A stretch of DNA of 64,000 nucleotides from Streptomyces rimosus (GTDB lineage Bacteria > Actinomycetota > Actinomycetes > Streptomycetales > Streptomycetaceae). The position numbers and the translations under genes are program-made. Below, in pieces: positions 41,250-52,147 of this stretch. Each line of letters starts with the position of its first letter. Position 1 is the stretch's first letter. Where the stretch lies: contig NZ_CP023688.1 in the NCBI RefSeq assembly GCF_008704655.1, positions 8,058,501-8,122,500 on the forward strand, read 5' to 3'. Below the pieces are notes generated by a model. The model saw nothing but the letters and a program-made list of their open reading frames with translations, was not told where the DNA came from and did no database searches.

Positions 41250-41647
41250 CGTCGGCGTCACTCTCCCCGTACCCGCACGTACCCGCCTGTCACACCAGGT
41301 CCCTGCCCGGCTTTCACCCGGCACATGTCTGCTGTCCGCACGCCGTGGCCCCACCCGCGCCGACACCACCACCCACCATGGTCACGAACGGGAACGCCGC
41401 CAGGTTCCCGGCCGCTGTGATTTTCGGCCAACCGCTCCGGCGCACCCGCGTGCGCCGGGGAGGTGTTCGAGGCCACATGTGCGGGCGGGTTGTCCGGGAA
41501 TCAGCCGACAACTGCGGACGATCCGCCCCTGACCTGCGCATCCGGTGTCCGGACAAGACTTCGGCCCAGTCCCTCGTCAGTAGTAGGCTCGCGCCGTTTG
41601 TTGACGGAACACCATCCCCGTGCGCCGGGGTTGACGTAGGGGAGGCC
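41250..41647. other. Divergent promoter region upstream of the conservon
   Basis: The 398 bp hold no convincing gene. CGTGCGCCGGGG occurs twice (near 41449 and 41619), the second copy just before TTGACG and the cvnA ribosome site. TTGACG also occurs near 41601. These are possible promoter or control elements, with no clear -10 partner. Confidence 0.45.
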
Positions 41648-44338
41648 ATGCGCAGCTTTCGAGGGAAGACGATCACTCGGAAGATCGCAGCGCTGCTGCT
41701 GGTGCCGCTGGTGTCCCTCACCGCCATGTGGGCCTTCGCCACGTACCTGACGGGGCGCGAGGCCAACCAGCTGCTCGGCGTCGGCAACGTCGTCGCCAAA
41801 CTGGGCTACCCGGCCGAGGACGCCGTCCAGGCGCTCCAGCAGGAGCGCCGGCAAAGTCTCGTCTTCCTGGCCGACCGGCGCGGCGCCAACTCACTGGCCG
41901 CCCTGCGCGAGCGCACCCGCGAGACCGACAAGGTCGTCGCCAAGCTGCGCGACAACGCCGACGACCCGGCCGTACGCGACGATCTCGACGGCATCGCCGG
42001 AGCCCGGATGGACGACATCGTTCGGGGCCTGAACCGGCTCTCCTCGCTGCGCGCCCGGATCGAGGACAACACCATCTCCCGCGACGCGGCGTTCGAGGCG
42101 TACAACGACCTCGTCGACCCCAACTACGAATTCCTCGCGGCCCTGCACGCGCTGGAGAACGTGGAGATGGACAAGCAGGGCCGCGCCCTGGTCAACGTCA
42201 CCCGCGCCCGCGAGGCCGTCGCCCGCGAGGACGCGCTGATGTCCGCGGCGCTGGTCTCCGGCACCATGGACAAGGAGGGCCTGCGCGCCTTCTCCGACCG
42301 GGTCGCCGAACGCCGCGTGCTGTACGACACCAGCCTGCCCCTGCTGCCCGGCGAGGAGCGCAGCACCTTCGCCGACTACTGGCGCTCGGCGCCCGGCGTC
42401 GAACTGACCTCCTACGAGGACCGCATCATCGGCGCCGGCCCGGCCGCGGCCCCCCGCGCCGTCAACGCCGAACGCTGGAACTCCGCCGCCGGCAAGGTCC
42501 TCGGCGACCTCCAGCGCATGGGCCGGGAGGCCGGCGACCGCTACAAGGAACGCGTCGAGCCGGTCGCCATGAGCGTCCTGCTCAAGGCCGGCGTCGCGGG
42601 CGTCCTCGGCTTCGTCGCCCTGCTGGTCTCGGTCATCGTCTCCGTCCGCATCGGCAGCAAGCACGTACGGGACCTGATCCGGCTGCGCAAGGCCGCCCAC
42701 GAGGTCTCCGGCGTCCGGCTGCCCAGCGTCATGCGCCGCCTGGCCGCCGGCGAACAGGTCGACGTCGAGGCCGAGGCGCCGCGCCTGGAGTTCGGCCAGA
42801 GCGAGACCGAGCAGGTCGGCCAGGCGCTCAACACCCTCCAGCGGGCCGCCGTCGAGGCCGCCGTCAAGCAGGCCGACATGCGCCGCGGCGTCTCCGAGGT
42901 CTTCGTCAACCTCGCCCGCCGCAGCCAGGTCCTGCTGCACCGCCAGCTGACCCTGCTGGACGCCATGGAACGGCGCACCGAGAACGCCGAGGAACTGGCC
43001 GACCTGTTCCGCCTCGACCACCTCACCACCCGCATGCGGCGGCACGCCGAGGGCCTGGTGATCCTCTCCGGCGCCGCCCCCTCGCGGCAGTGGCGCAAGC
43101 CCATCCAGCTGATGGACGTGGTGCGCGCGGCGGTCGCCGAGGTGGAGGACTACGAGCGCATCGAGGTGCGCCGGCTGCCGCGGCTGGCCGTCCAGGGCCC
43201 CGCGGTCTCCGACCTCACCCACCTGATCGCCGAACTCCTGGAGAACGCCACCGTCTTCTCGCCCCCGCACACCGCGGTCCAGGTGGTCGGCGAGCGGGTC
43301 TCCAACGGCTTCACCCTGGAGATCCACGACCGGGGCCTGGGCATGGCCCCCGACGTGCTCCTCGACGCCAACCTGCGGCTCGCCGAAACCCCCGAGTTCG
43401 AACTGTCCGACACCGACCGGCTCGGCCTGTTCGTGGTCAGCCGCCTCGCCCAGCGCCAGGGCGTACGGGTCTCGCTCCAGCCCTCCCCGTACGGCGGCAC
43501 CACCGCCGTCGTCTTCATCCCCTCCGCCCTGCTGACCGAGGGCGAGCGCGAGGACGGCCCGGACACCGGCGGCCGGCGCATCGACGGCCGCCGCACCGGG
43601 GAGATCGAGGCGCCCGGCGGCAAACTGGCCGCGCTGGCCCAGGTGCCGGTACCGCTGCCCGAACCGGACAACCGCCGTCCCGAGGTCATCGACGGGCCCG
43701 CCGAACCGCAGCCCCCGCTGACCCCCGCCGACCGCATACGGCGGGCGGACTCCGACGGCACCGACGAGGACAGCGTCTTCCGCGGCACCGGCCGGGCACG
43801 GCCCCGCCGCGACGGCGCGGCGCCGGTCGCCCCCGTACCGTCGCCCGGCGCCCCGGAACAGCACCAGCAGACCCGCGACCAGGCGCCCGGCGGCGACGGA
43901 CCCGCGCCGCTGCCGCGCCGGCACCGCCCGCCCGTGCTGGTCTCCGACCACGGCAGGCCGGTCGACGCGACGGCACGTGCCGACGTACGCTCCGACGCGG
44001 AAACCGACGGCGACACGGATGCGGACATGGACACCGGTACGACGACGGACGCGGGCCGCGCCCCGGCCGGCCGGCCCGCGACGACGGCGGGCGGACTGCC
44101 CCGCCGCGTACGGCAGGCCAGCCTCGCCCCCCAGCTCAAGGCGGAGCCGGCCGCCGAGGACGGGCCCGGCGCTCCGGCCGGCCCCGCCGACGACCGGGAC
44201 GCCGAGGACGTGCGCGCCCGGATGGCCTCGCTCCAGCGCGGCTGGCAGCGCGGCCGCCGGGAGGGCGGCGAGGACGACGGGCGGGACGGCAGCCCGGACA
44301 CAGCACCAGGAACCACATCGGGAGGGGACGGTCGATGA
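41648..44338 (+). CDS. cvnA: Conservon sensor protein CvnA (membrane histidine-kinase-like ATPase)
   Basis: An 896-aa protein. A membrane segment at about residues 11-32 (KIAALLLVPLVSLTAMWAFA) is followed by an extracytoplasmic nitrate-sensor-like helical domain (DAVQALQQERRQSLVFLADR) to about 300. A second segment (VAGVLGFVALLVSVIVSVRI) is near 320. Then come a HAMP-like linker and a GHKL ATPase domain with ELLENATVFSPPHTAVQ (N box) and IHDRGLGMAPDV (G box). The tail from about 620 is long, proline/arginine-rich and disordered. GGGGAGG lies before the ATG. CvnA proteins assemble with CvnB, C and D at the membrane as a GPCR-like switch. Confidence 0.93.
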   Translation: MRSFRGKTITRKIAALLLVPLVSLTAMWAFATYLTGREANQLLGVGNVVAKLGYPAEDAVQALQQERRQSLVFLADRRGANSLAALRERTRETDKVVAKLRDNADDPAVRDDLDGIAGARMDDIVRGLNRLSSLRARIEDNTISRDAAFEAYNDLVDPNYEFLAALHALENVEMDKQGRALVNVTRAREAVAREDALMSAALVSGTMDKEGLRAFSDRVAERRVLYDTSLPLLPGEERSTFADYWRSAPGVELTSYEDRIIGAGPAAAPRAVNAERWNSAAGKVLGDLQRMGREAGDRYKERVEPVAMSVLLKAGVAGVLGFVALLVSVIVSVRIGSKHVRDLIRLRKAAHEVSGVRLPSVMRRLAAGEQVDVEAEAPRLEFGQSETEQVGQALNTLQRAAVEAAVKQADMRRGVSEVFVNLARRSQVLLHRQLTLLDAMERRTENAEELADLFRLDHLTTRMRRHAEGLVILSGAAPSRQWRKPIQLMDVVRAAVAEVEDYERIEVRRLPRLAVQGPAVSDLTHLIAELLENATVFSPPHTAVQVVGERVSNGFTLEIHDRGLGMAPDVLLDANLRLAETPEFELSDTDRLGLFVVSRLAQRQGVRVSLQPSPYGGTTAVVFIPSALLTEGEREDGPDTGGRRIDGRRTGEIEAPGGKLAALAQVPVPLPEPDNRRPEVIDGPAEPQPPLTPADRIRRADSDGTDEDSVFRGTGRARPRRDGAAPVAPVPSPGAPEQHQQTRDQAPGGDGPAPLPRRHRPPVLVSDHGRPVDATARADVRSDAETDGDTDADMDTGTTTDAGRAPAGRPATTAGGLPRRVRQASLAPQLKAEPAAEDGPGAPAGPADDRDAEDVRARMASLQRGWQRGRREGGEDDGRDGSPDTAPGTTSGGDGR

Positions 44339-44784
44339 CCGCACCGAAGGCAGCAGCGGCCAGTGCCGAGTCGAAGGGCCCGCAGGGGTCGGGCGAGCTG
44401 AACTGGCTCCTCGACGAGCTGGTCGACCGGGTGGGCAGCATCCGCAAGGCGCTCATCCTCTCCAGCGACGGCCTGGCCACCGGCGCGTCCCAGGACCTCA
44501 CCCGGGAGGACGCCGAACACCTCGCGGCGGTCGCCTCCGGCTTCCACAGCCTCGCCAAGGGCGTCGGCCGGCACTTCGAGGCGGGCCGGGTGCGGCAGAC
44601 ACTGGTCGAGCTGGAGGAAGCGTTTCTGTTCGTCAGCGCGGCGGGCGACGGCAGCTGTCTGGCCGTCCTCGCCGACGCCGACTCCGACGTGGGCCTGGTC
44701 GCGTACGAGATGACGCTGCTCGTCAAGCGGGTGGGCGCCCACCTGGGCACCGCGCCCCGGGCCGGGCAGCCCGCCGGCGGCTGA
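44335..44784 (+). CDS. cvnB: Conservon protein CvnB (roadblock/LC7)
   Basis: A 149-aa roadblock/LC7 protein: LNWLLDELVDRVGSIRKALI, LSSDGLATGASQDL and LLVKRVGAHLG. The first 20 residues are a loose lead. The ATG overlaps the cvnA stop (ATGA). CvnB proteins act with CvnD as an MglB-like partner, probably as GTPase-activating factor. Confidence 0.93.
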   Translation: MTAPKAAAASAESKGPQGSGELNWLLDELVDRVGSIRKALILSSDGLATGASQDLTREDAEHLAAVASGFHSLAKGVGRHFEAGRVRQTLVELEEAFLFVSAAGDGSCLAVLADADSDVGLVAYEMTLLVKRVGAHLGTAPRAGQPAGG

Positions 44785-44810
44785 CCGGAGGATGACGGCA
44801 CGGTGACGCC

Positions 44811-45221
44811 ATGACCACGGACGGCCCGGCCCGGACCGGGCGGCCGGACACCAGTTGGTACGACGACGACGCGGGCCCGGTGGTGCGCCCCTACGCGATG
44901 ACCCGCGGGCGCACCAGCACCGAGGCCGAGGAGCGGCTCGACCTGATCGCGCTGGTGATCGCCGAGGACCGGCAGGAGGAGCCACTCGACGACCAGACCC
45001 TGTCGCCGGAGCACGTGGACATCGTCGGCCTGTGCCGCGACGCGCCGCTGTCCGTCGCGGAACTGGCCGCCGAACTCGACCTGCCGCTCGGCGTCGTACG
45101 GGTCCTCATCGGCGATCTGCTGGACGCGGAGCTGGTCCATGTGAGCCGGCCCGTGCCACCGGCCGAGCTGCCCGACGAGAAGATCCTGCGCGAGGTGATC
45201 GACGGACTCCGGGCGCTGTGA
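44811..45221 (+). CDS. cvnC: Conservon protein CvnC (DUF742)
   Basis: A 136-aa DUF742 protein. The stretch VVRPYAMTRGRTSTEAEERL starts the domain, and LSVAELAAELDLPLGVVRVL with LVHVSRP makes a winged helix. It is the usual third conservon gene, 26 nt after cvnB. DNA binding is plausible from the fold but unproved. Confidence 0.92.
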   Translation: MTTDGPARTGRPDTSWYDDDAGPVVRPYAMTRGRTSTEAEERLDLIALVIAEDRQEEPLDDQTLSPEHVDIVGLCRDAPLSVAELAAELDLPLGVVRVLIGDLLDAELVHVSRPVPPAELPDEKILREVIDGLRAL

Positions 45222-45341
45222 CGGCACCCGGAGGACGGCGCGCCGCCGGCCCGTCACCGGGCGGGCCGCGCGGACCCACGAACGGCAAGGACCGAGAGAT
45301 GCGAGAGATCAGCACCAGCGGCGAACCGGGAGAAGACGGCC

Positions 45342-45953
45342 ATGGTCTTCGGGCGCTCTGAACGACGCCGCAAGCACGACGCCCCCGACCCCGTCACCCT
45401 CAAGATCCTGGTGGCGGGCGGCTTCGGGGTGGGCAAGACGACCCTGGTGGGCGCGGTCAGCGAGATCAAACCGCTGCGTACCGAGGAGCGGCTGACCGAG
45501 GCGGGCCGTCCGGTCGACGACCTGGTGGGCGTGGAGGGCAAGCGGACCACCACCGTCGCCATGGACTTCGGGCGCATCACGCTCCGCGAGGACCTGGTGC
45601 TCTACCTCTTTGGCACACCGGGTCAGGACCGCTTCTGGTTCCTGTGGGACGAACTGGCCCGCGGCGCGCTGGGCGCGGTCGTGCTGGCCGACACCCGCCG
45701 CCTGGCCGACTCCTTCGCCGCCATCGACTACTTCGAACGCCGCGGCATCGCGTTCATGGTCGCCGTCAACTGCTTCGACGGCGCCGACCGCTACCCCGCG
45801 GAAACGGTGCGCGAAGCGCTGGACCTGGACGCCGAGGTACCGGTGATGCTGTGCGACGCCCGCGAGAAGGACTCCGTGCGCGACGTGCTGATCGCCGTCG
45901 TGGAACACGCGATGCACCTCACCACCCGCCAACGCGAGCCGGCCCTTCCGTAG
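45342..45953 (+). CDS. cvnD: Conservon GTPase CvnD
   Basis: A 203-aa Ras-like (MglA-type) GTPase. The P-loop is VAGGFGVGKTTLVGAVSEI, G3 is FGTPGQDRFWFLWDELARGA, and the base-recognition region reads AVNCFDGADRYP. Unlike most conservons, 120 nt separate it from cvnC instead of an overlap. The ribosome site GGGAG is about 10 nt before the ATG. A strong hairpin follows the gene. Confidence 0.93.
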   Translation: MVFGRSERRRKHDAPDPVTLKILVAGGFGVGKTTLVGAVSEIKPLRTEERLTEAGRPVDDLVGVEGKRTTTVAMDFGRITLREDLVLYLFGTPGQDRFWFLWDELARGALGAVVLADTRRLADSFAAIDYFERRGIAFMVAVNCFDGADRYPAETVREALDLDAEVPVMLCDAREKDSVRDVLIAVVEHAMHLTTRQREPALP

Positions 45954-45969
45954 CGGAGCCGCCGCATGC

Positions 45970-46012
45970 GAGCACGGCCCGTACCCCGCCGTCCGGGGTA
46001 CGGGCCGTGCTC
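45970..46012 (+). terminator. Terminator of the conservon operon
   Basis: A perfect 18-bp stem (45970-45987 with 45995-46012, 7-nt loop GCCGTCC) begins 17 nt after the cvnD stop. It is the strongest hairpin in the window. Confidence 0.9.
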
Positions 46013-46111
46013 CTACGTGGCTGTGTAGCGCGCCGCCGGTGATCCGAACAGGCTTGAACAGGGCGTAATTCCGGTCGCGCGCGCACGGGCGCGCGCCCTA
46101 CCCTGCGCGCC

Positions 46112-47524
46112 ATGGCGAAAACACCCGTTCTCACGCCCCGCGCGGACGACTTCCCGCGCTGGTACCAGGATCTGATCGGCAAGGCGGAACTGGCCGAGAA
46201 CGGGCCGGTGCGGGGCACCATGGTCGTCCGACCGTACGGCTACGGCCTGTGGGAGCGGATGCAGCAGGAGCTGGACGCCCGGATCAAGGAGGCGGGCGCG
46301 CAGAACGCGTACTTCCCGCTGCTGATCCCGCAGTCCTACCTGACCAAGGAGGCCGAGCACGTCGAGGGCTTCGCGCCCGAACTGGCCGTCGTCACCCACG
46401 GCGGCGGCAAGGAGCTGGAGGAGCCCGTCGTCGTCCGGCCCACCTCCGAGACGATCGTCAACGACTCCTTCTCCCGGTGGGTGCAGAGCCACCGCGACCT
46501 CCCCCTGCTGATCAACCAGTGGGCGAACGTGGTGCGCTGGGAACTGCGCCCCCGCGTGTTCCTGCGCACGACGGAGTTCCTGTGGCAGGAGGGCCACACC
46601 GCGCACGCCACCTACGAGGACGCCCGTGACTACGCCGCGCGCATCCACCGGGACGTGTACGCCGACTTCATGGAGAACGTCCTCGCCATGGACGTCGTAC
46701 CGGGACGCAAGACGGCCGGGGAGCGGTTCGCCGGCGCGGTCAACACGCTCACCTTGGAAGGGATGATGGGCGACGGCAAAGCCCTCCAGCTGGCCACCAG
46801 CCACGAACTCGGCCAGAACTTCGCCAGGGCCTTCGGCACGCGCTACCTGACGGGCGACGGGCGGCAGGAGTACGTCTGGCAGACCTCCTGGGGCTCCACG
46901 ACGCGCATGATCGGCGCGCTGGTGATGTCGCACGGGGACGACGACGGCCTGCGCGTCCCGCCGCGCCTGGCCGCGGTGCAGGCGGTGGTCGTCGCCGTCA
47001 GGGACGACGGGGAGGTCCTGGCCACGGCGCGCGGGATCGGCGACCGGCTGACGGCCGCCGGGGTCCGCGTCCACGTCGACGACCGTACGGACACGCCGTT
47101 CGGCCGCCGCGCCGTCGACTGGGAGCTCAAGGGCGTGCCCGTACGGATCGAGATCGGACCCCGCGACCTGGAGAACGGCACCGCCGTACTGGTCCGCCGC
47201 GCCACGGGCAGCAAGGAGCCGACGGCGATCGAGGCGCTGCCCGGAAAGCTGCCCGGAGTGCTGGAGGCCGAGCAGGCGCTGCTGCTGGCGCAGTCCCGCG
47301 CACACCGCGAGGACCGCACCGCCGAGGTGACCACGATCGAGGAAGCCGTGGAGGCCGCCGGCACCGGCTGGGCGCGCATCCCCTGGGCCGCGCTGGGCCC
47401 GGAGGGTGAGGCGAAGCTGGCCGAGCGGGGCGTGTCCGTACGCTGCCTGGTCGCCGCGGACGGCTCGGTCCCCGGGAGCGACGACCAGCCGGGCAACGTC
47501 GCCGTCGTGGCGCGCGCCTACTGA
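46112..47524 (+). CDS. proS: Prolyl-tRNA synthetase, short archaeal/eukaryal type
   Basis: A 470-aa class II synthetase that charges tRNA-Pro. Motif 2 is FLRTTEFLWQEGHTAHA and motif 3 region is VWQTSWGSTTRMIGALVM. The anticodon-binding domain follows from about 290 (VVVAVRDDGEVLATARGIGD). The length and lack of an editing insertion between motifs 2 and 3 mark the archaeal/eukaryal (ProS type 3) form, while typical bacterial ProRS is about 570 aa. TACCCT at 46099-46104 is 7 nt before the ATG with no ribosome site, so the mRNA may be leaderless. Streptomyces normally carry a bacterial-type enzyme elsewhere, so this may be a second copy. Confidence 0.9.
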   Translation: MAKTPVLTPRADDFPRWYQDLIGKAELAENGPVRGTMVVRPYGYGLWERMQQELDARIKEAGAQNAYFPLLIPQSYLTKEAEHVEGFAPELAVVTHGGGKELEEPVVVRPTSETIVNDSFSRWVQSHRDLPLLINQWANVVRWELRPRVFLRTTEFLWQEGHTAHATYEDARDYAARIHRDVYADFMENVLAMDVVPGRKTAGERFAGAVNTLTLEGMMGDGKALQLATSHELGQNFARAFGTRYLTGDGRQEYVWQTSWGSTTRMIGALVMSHGDDDGLRVPPRLAAVQAVVVAVRDDGEVLATARGIGDRLTAAGVRVHVDDRTDTPFGRRAVDWELKGVPVRIEIGPRDLENGTAVLVRRATGSKEPTAIEALPGKLPGVLEAEQALLLAQSRAHREDRTAEVTTIEEAVEAAGTGWARIPWAALGPEGEAKLAERGVSVRCLVAADGSVPGSDDQPGNVAVVARAY

Positions 47525-47548
47525 CCGGCGGAGTCCCGCTGACCGGCG

Positions 47549-47581
47549 GGGGCCTGGCACCGGCAGCGGCTGCCAGGCCCC
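47549..47581. terminator. Bidirectional terminator between proS and glpK
   Basis: GGGGCCTGGCA (47549-47559) pairs with TGCCAGGCCCC (47571-47581) in the 90 bp between two converging genes. Confidence 0.75.
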
Positions 47582-47614
47582 GGCACGCGGCGACCCCGGT
47601 ACGCGGGGACCCCG

Positions 47615-49144
<1,530 letters not shown>

Positions 49145-49194
49145 GTGCCTCTCCTGACTCGTCGTTGCCGGTCCGGGCCGCCTGCCGTGGCCGG

Positions 49195-49962
49195 TCAGAA
49201 GACCGCGTTGAACACCAGGCCGGAGAGCACCGCGCCGAGCAGCGGGCCGGCCACCGGAATCCAGGCGTAGGACCAGTCGGAGGTGCCCTTGTTGGGGATG
49301 GGCAGCAGTGCGTGGGCGATGCGCGGCCCGAGGTCGCGGGCCGGATTGATGGCGTAGCCGGTGGGCCCGCCGAGCGAGAGGCCGATGCCGACCACGAGCA
49401 GCGCGACGAGCAGGACGTTGATGCCGGACCCGTAGACGCCCACGTCGGCGCCCGGCACCTGCCCGATCCCGATGCCCTGGTTCTGGCCGAAGAACAGCAG
49501 CGGCAGCACCAGCCCCATGGTGGCGATGGTCTCGGTGACCAGGTTGGCGGCCGGGTTGCGTACCTCCGGCGCGGTCGAGAAGATCCCCAGCGTGGGCTGC
49601 GCCTTGTCCGCCTCCGCGTTGGCCGCGAACTGCGCGTAGTACAGCGCCCACGCCAGAACGGCGCCGATCAGCGCGCCCACCATCTGCGCCGCCATGTACA
49701 GCGGCACCTTCGACCACTCCGTACCGCCCGCGACCGCCGAGCCCAGCGTCACCGCCGGGTTCAGGTGCCCGCCGGACAGCGGCGCCGCGGTGTAGGCACC
49801 GGCGAGCACGCCGAAGCCCCACCCGAACGCGATGACCACCCAGCCCGCCGCTCGCGCCTTGGAGTAATGCAGGGTGACGGCGGCACACACGCCGGCGCCG
49901 AAGAGGATCAGCAGGGCCGTTCCGATGACCTCGCCGACGAAGATGTCCCCGTTGGAATACAT
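49195..49962 (-). CDS. glpF: Glycerol uptake facilitator (aquaglyceroporin)
   Basis: A 255-aa MIP-family channel. Both NPA boxes are present: [12 protein letters not shown] and [17 protein letters not shown], the latter with the D typical of glycerol channels. Six hydrophobic segments are visible. AAGGAG lies 6 nt before the ATG. The 5' leader contains a 7-bp hairpin (49984-50003). It is first of the glpF-glpK pair; the regulator (usually GylR) is not in the window. Confidence 0.95.
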   Translation of the reverse strand: MYSNGDIFVGEVIGTALLILFGAGVCAAVTLHYSKARAAGWVVIAFGWGFGVLAGAYTAAPLSGGHLNPAVTLGSAVAGGTEWSKVPLYMAAQMVGALIGAVLAWALYYAQFAANAEADKAQPTLGIFSTAPEVRNPAANLVTETIATMGLVLPLLFFGQNQGIGIGQVPGADVGVYGSGINVLLVALLVVGIGLSLGGPTGYAINPARDLGPRIAHALLPIPNKGTSDWSYAWIPVAGPLLGAVLSGLVFNAVF

Positions 49963-49983
49963 GGCTGGCTCCTTGTCCCCGGC

Positions 49984-50003
49984 CCGGGGGAGCGAACCCC
50001 CGG
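49984..50003 (-). promoter_or_regulatory. Hairpin in the glpF leader
   Basis: CCGGGGG (49984-49990) pairs with CCCCCGG (49997-50003), about 15 nt from the glpF ribosome site. It may end transcription from the upstream gene or affect glpFK expression. Confidence 0.4.
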
Positions 50004-50240
50004 TCCTCCGTGCAGGGTGGGTACTTCCCGTGCCACGGGGAGACGGCGGGCGCTCGGCCGCCGTGCCCCGCGCGGCGTCCGCGTCGAGCGTGCCGGTGCG
50101 CCGGAGCCGCCCCTGGGGAGTCGGGCAGCGCGCAGCGCTGCCACGCGGCCGGGGACCCCGGCTGCGGCGGTGTTCCGACGGACACCCGGAAGTGTTCACC
50201 GCAGGTGACGGGGCGTCAAGGTACCCGGGAGCGGGAGACG

Positions 50241-51968
50241 TCAGTCGCCGCGCCGCCGCCCCCGGCGCACCTCGTGACCCGGCGTGCCGGGCCGCCCCAG
50301 CACCCAACTGCTCACGCCCGCGTACGACTTGGCCGCTTTCTTCAGCGGCGCCAGGGCCGCCGCGGCCGGCCCGTGCCCGGTCACGCTGCCCGGCGCGCAC
50401 ACCACCGTCGCCAGCGACAGCGTCACCGGCAGCCCGCCCGCCGACCACGGCACGTCCAGCAGCGCCGCCGCGAACGGCTCCAGCTCGTCCGGCCCGGCCA
50501 GCACCAGGAAGTCGTCACCGCCGATGTGCCCCACCCGCGCCGTGGGCAGCTCCGCCGCCGTACGCGCCAGCGCCTGGCCCACGGCGCGGATCAGCGCGTC
50601 CCCCGCCGCGAACCCGGCCCCGTCGTTGACCTGCTTGAACCGGTCCACGTCCAGCCAGCTCAGGGCGAACGCCCGGCCGTCCGCGATCCGCCGGTCCACC
50701 TCGGCGTTCACCGCGTCCGAACCGGGCAGCCGGGTCAGCGGGTTGAGCCGCGCGGCCTCCTCCACCCGGCTCTCGGCCAGCGCCCGCAGAATGTCCGCGA
50801 GATGGACGACGCCCACGCACCGGCCCTGCTCGTCCACCACCGCCACATCGTCCCCGGTCCGGTCCCGGTCGCCGTCCGTCACCACGTCCAGCACCTCCCA
50901 GGCGGTGGCGTCGGCGCCCACCGTCCGCGGCCGGTCGGCCAGCCGCAGCGCCGGGCGGTCGGCGTACAGCGCGTGACCGTAGCGGCCGGACAGCGACAGC
51001 AGGAACCGGTCGCGGTCGATGGCCCGTACGGGCACGCCGTCCGGGTCCACCAGCAGCACGCCGGAGACGCCGGGGAAGCCCGTCAGATGGCTGTGCACCG
51101 CGCCCGCCGAGGCGGACATCGGCAGCAGCGCGGCGGGCTGCAGGAACTGCGTCACCGGCGGCCCGGCCGGCGGCAGGAGCGCCGCCGCGCCGCCCGCGTA
51201 CCCGCTCGGCACGGGCCCGTACCCGTCGGACGGCTCCGGCAGGAAGACATCGGCCGCCGCACGCCGCGCGGGCGGTGCGAACAGGAACCCCTGCGCCAGC
51301 TGCGCGCCCGCCGCGCGCACCGCCGCGTACTGCCGCTCCGTCTCCACCCCCTCCACCGCCAGCAGACTCCCCAGCACCTCGCACAACTGCCGCATCGCCG
51401 CCACGGCGGCCCGCCCGCCCAGGTCCTCGGCCGGCTCTGCGCACAGCGAGGCGTCCAGCTTCACCAGGTCGGGACCGAGGTCCCCGAGCAGCCGTAGCGG
51501 CAGATCGCCGTCACCGACCCCGTCCGCGCAGATGCGGTAGCCGTCCTGCCGCAGCCCCGCCACCGCGTCCAGCAGCGCCCGCCGCGGTACGTGCGTGAAC
51601 GGCCCGCCGATGTCCACCGTGATCTCCCACGGCCGGCGGCCCACGTCCTGTACGGCCTTGCGCAGCGCGGTCAGCCCCGGCTGCTCGGCAAGCGTCGCCG
51701 CGAACACGTTGACGTGCAGCGGCAGCAGCGTCTCCTGCTGCCCGGCGGCCCGTACACCGAGCCCGGCCAGCTCGGCATCCAGGTCGGCGGACCGCCGGGC
51801 CGCCGTCAGCACGTCGCCGCGCTCGGGCCGGGCGAGTATCTCCAGGGCGGCGACCGAGCCGGTCGCCAGGTTCACGACGGGCTGGAAGGCGAATCGGAGC
51901 TGGTCCGTCCAGGCAGGCACGGCAGCAGCATGCCCACCGGAAACACCACCGGAGCGCGATTCACGCAC
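50241..51968 (-). CDS. EAL-CBS-GGDEF protein, c-di-GMP metabolism or sensing
   Basis: A 575-aa protein with an unusual order. Residues 20-245 form an EAL-like domain ([20 protein letters not shown]); the motif reads EIL, the N is in LHVNVFA, the acidic loop reads ADGVGDGD and the lysine VKLD, and LLAVEGVET supplies a glutamate. About 290-420 is a CBS-pair region ([30 protein letters not shown]). About 430-575 is a GGDEF domain with [10 protein letters not shown], so E is replaced by D. No RxxD inhibitory site is seen. It may therefore be a weak enzyme or a sensor. The GTG at 51968 has no ribosome site; GTG 51920 is an alternative. No signal or membrane segment. Confidence 0.85.
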   Translation of the reverse strand: MRESRSGGVSGGHAAAVPAWTDQLRFAFQPVVNLATGSVAALEILARPERGDVLTAARRSADLDAELAGLGVRAAGQQETLLPLHVNVFAATLAEQPGLTALRKAVQDVGRRPWEITVDIGGPFTHVPRRALLDAVAGLRQDGYRICADGVGDGDLPLRLLGDLGPDLVKLDASLCAEPAEDLGGRAAVAAMRQLCEVLGSLLAVEGVETERQYAAVRAAGAQLAQGFLFAPPARRAAADVFLPEPSDGYGPVPSGYAGGAAALLPPAGPPVTQFLQPAALLPMSASAGAVHSHLTGFPGVSGVLLVDPDGVPVRAIDRDRFLLSLSGRYGHALYADRPALRLADRPRTVGADATAWEVLDVVTDGDRDRTGDDVAVVDEQGRCVGVVHLADILRALAESRVEEAARLNPLTRLPGSDAVNAEVDRRIADGRAFALSWLDVDRFKQVNDGAGFAAGDALIRAVGQALARTAAELPTARVGHIGGDDFLVLAGPDELEPFAAALLDVPWSAGGLPVTLSLATVVCAPGSVTGHGPAAAALAPLKKAAKSYAGVSSWVLGRPGTPGHEVRRGRRRGD

Positions 51969-52004
51969 TGTTCACGCACGCTTCCGGCACGTTCGGAGGA
52001 CGGC

Positions 52005-52110
52005 CCGCGCCCACGCGTCAGGGGGCTGCCGTCACCGCAGCGCGATCACCGCCGAGCCATGCCCGCGCGTCCGGCACCTACTGGGCCCCGGCCTGGCCGC
52101 GCAGCCGTCG
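52005..52110 (-). repeat. Decayed partial copy of the thiolase 3' end
   Basis: Bases 52005-52110 resemble 52120-52260. Shared runs include CCGCGCCCACGCGTCA (52005-52020 and 52120-52135) and CCACCGCCGAGCCATGCCC-type sequence, which encodes the thiolase C-terminus. The copy lacks about 35 bp and cannot be translated as a gene. It looks like a local duplication of the thiolase end that then decayed. Confidence 0.65.
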
Positions 52111-52147
52111 GGCAGCGGTCCGCGCCCACGCGTCACCGAGTCCGCCC

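Noticed and set aside
45222..45341. A small gene between cvnC and cvnD (start near 45300)
   Set aside because: It would encode only 20 residues, ends inside cvnD and has no family; it is probably the cvnD leader.
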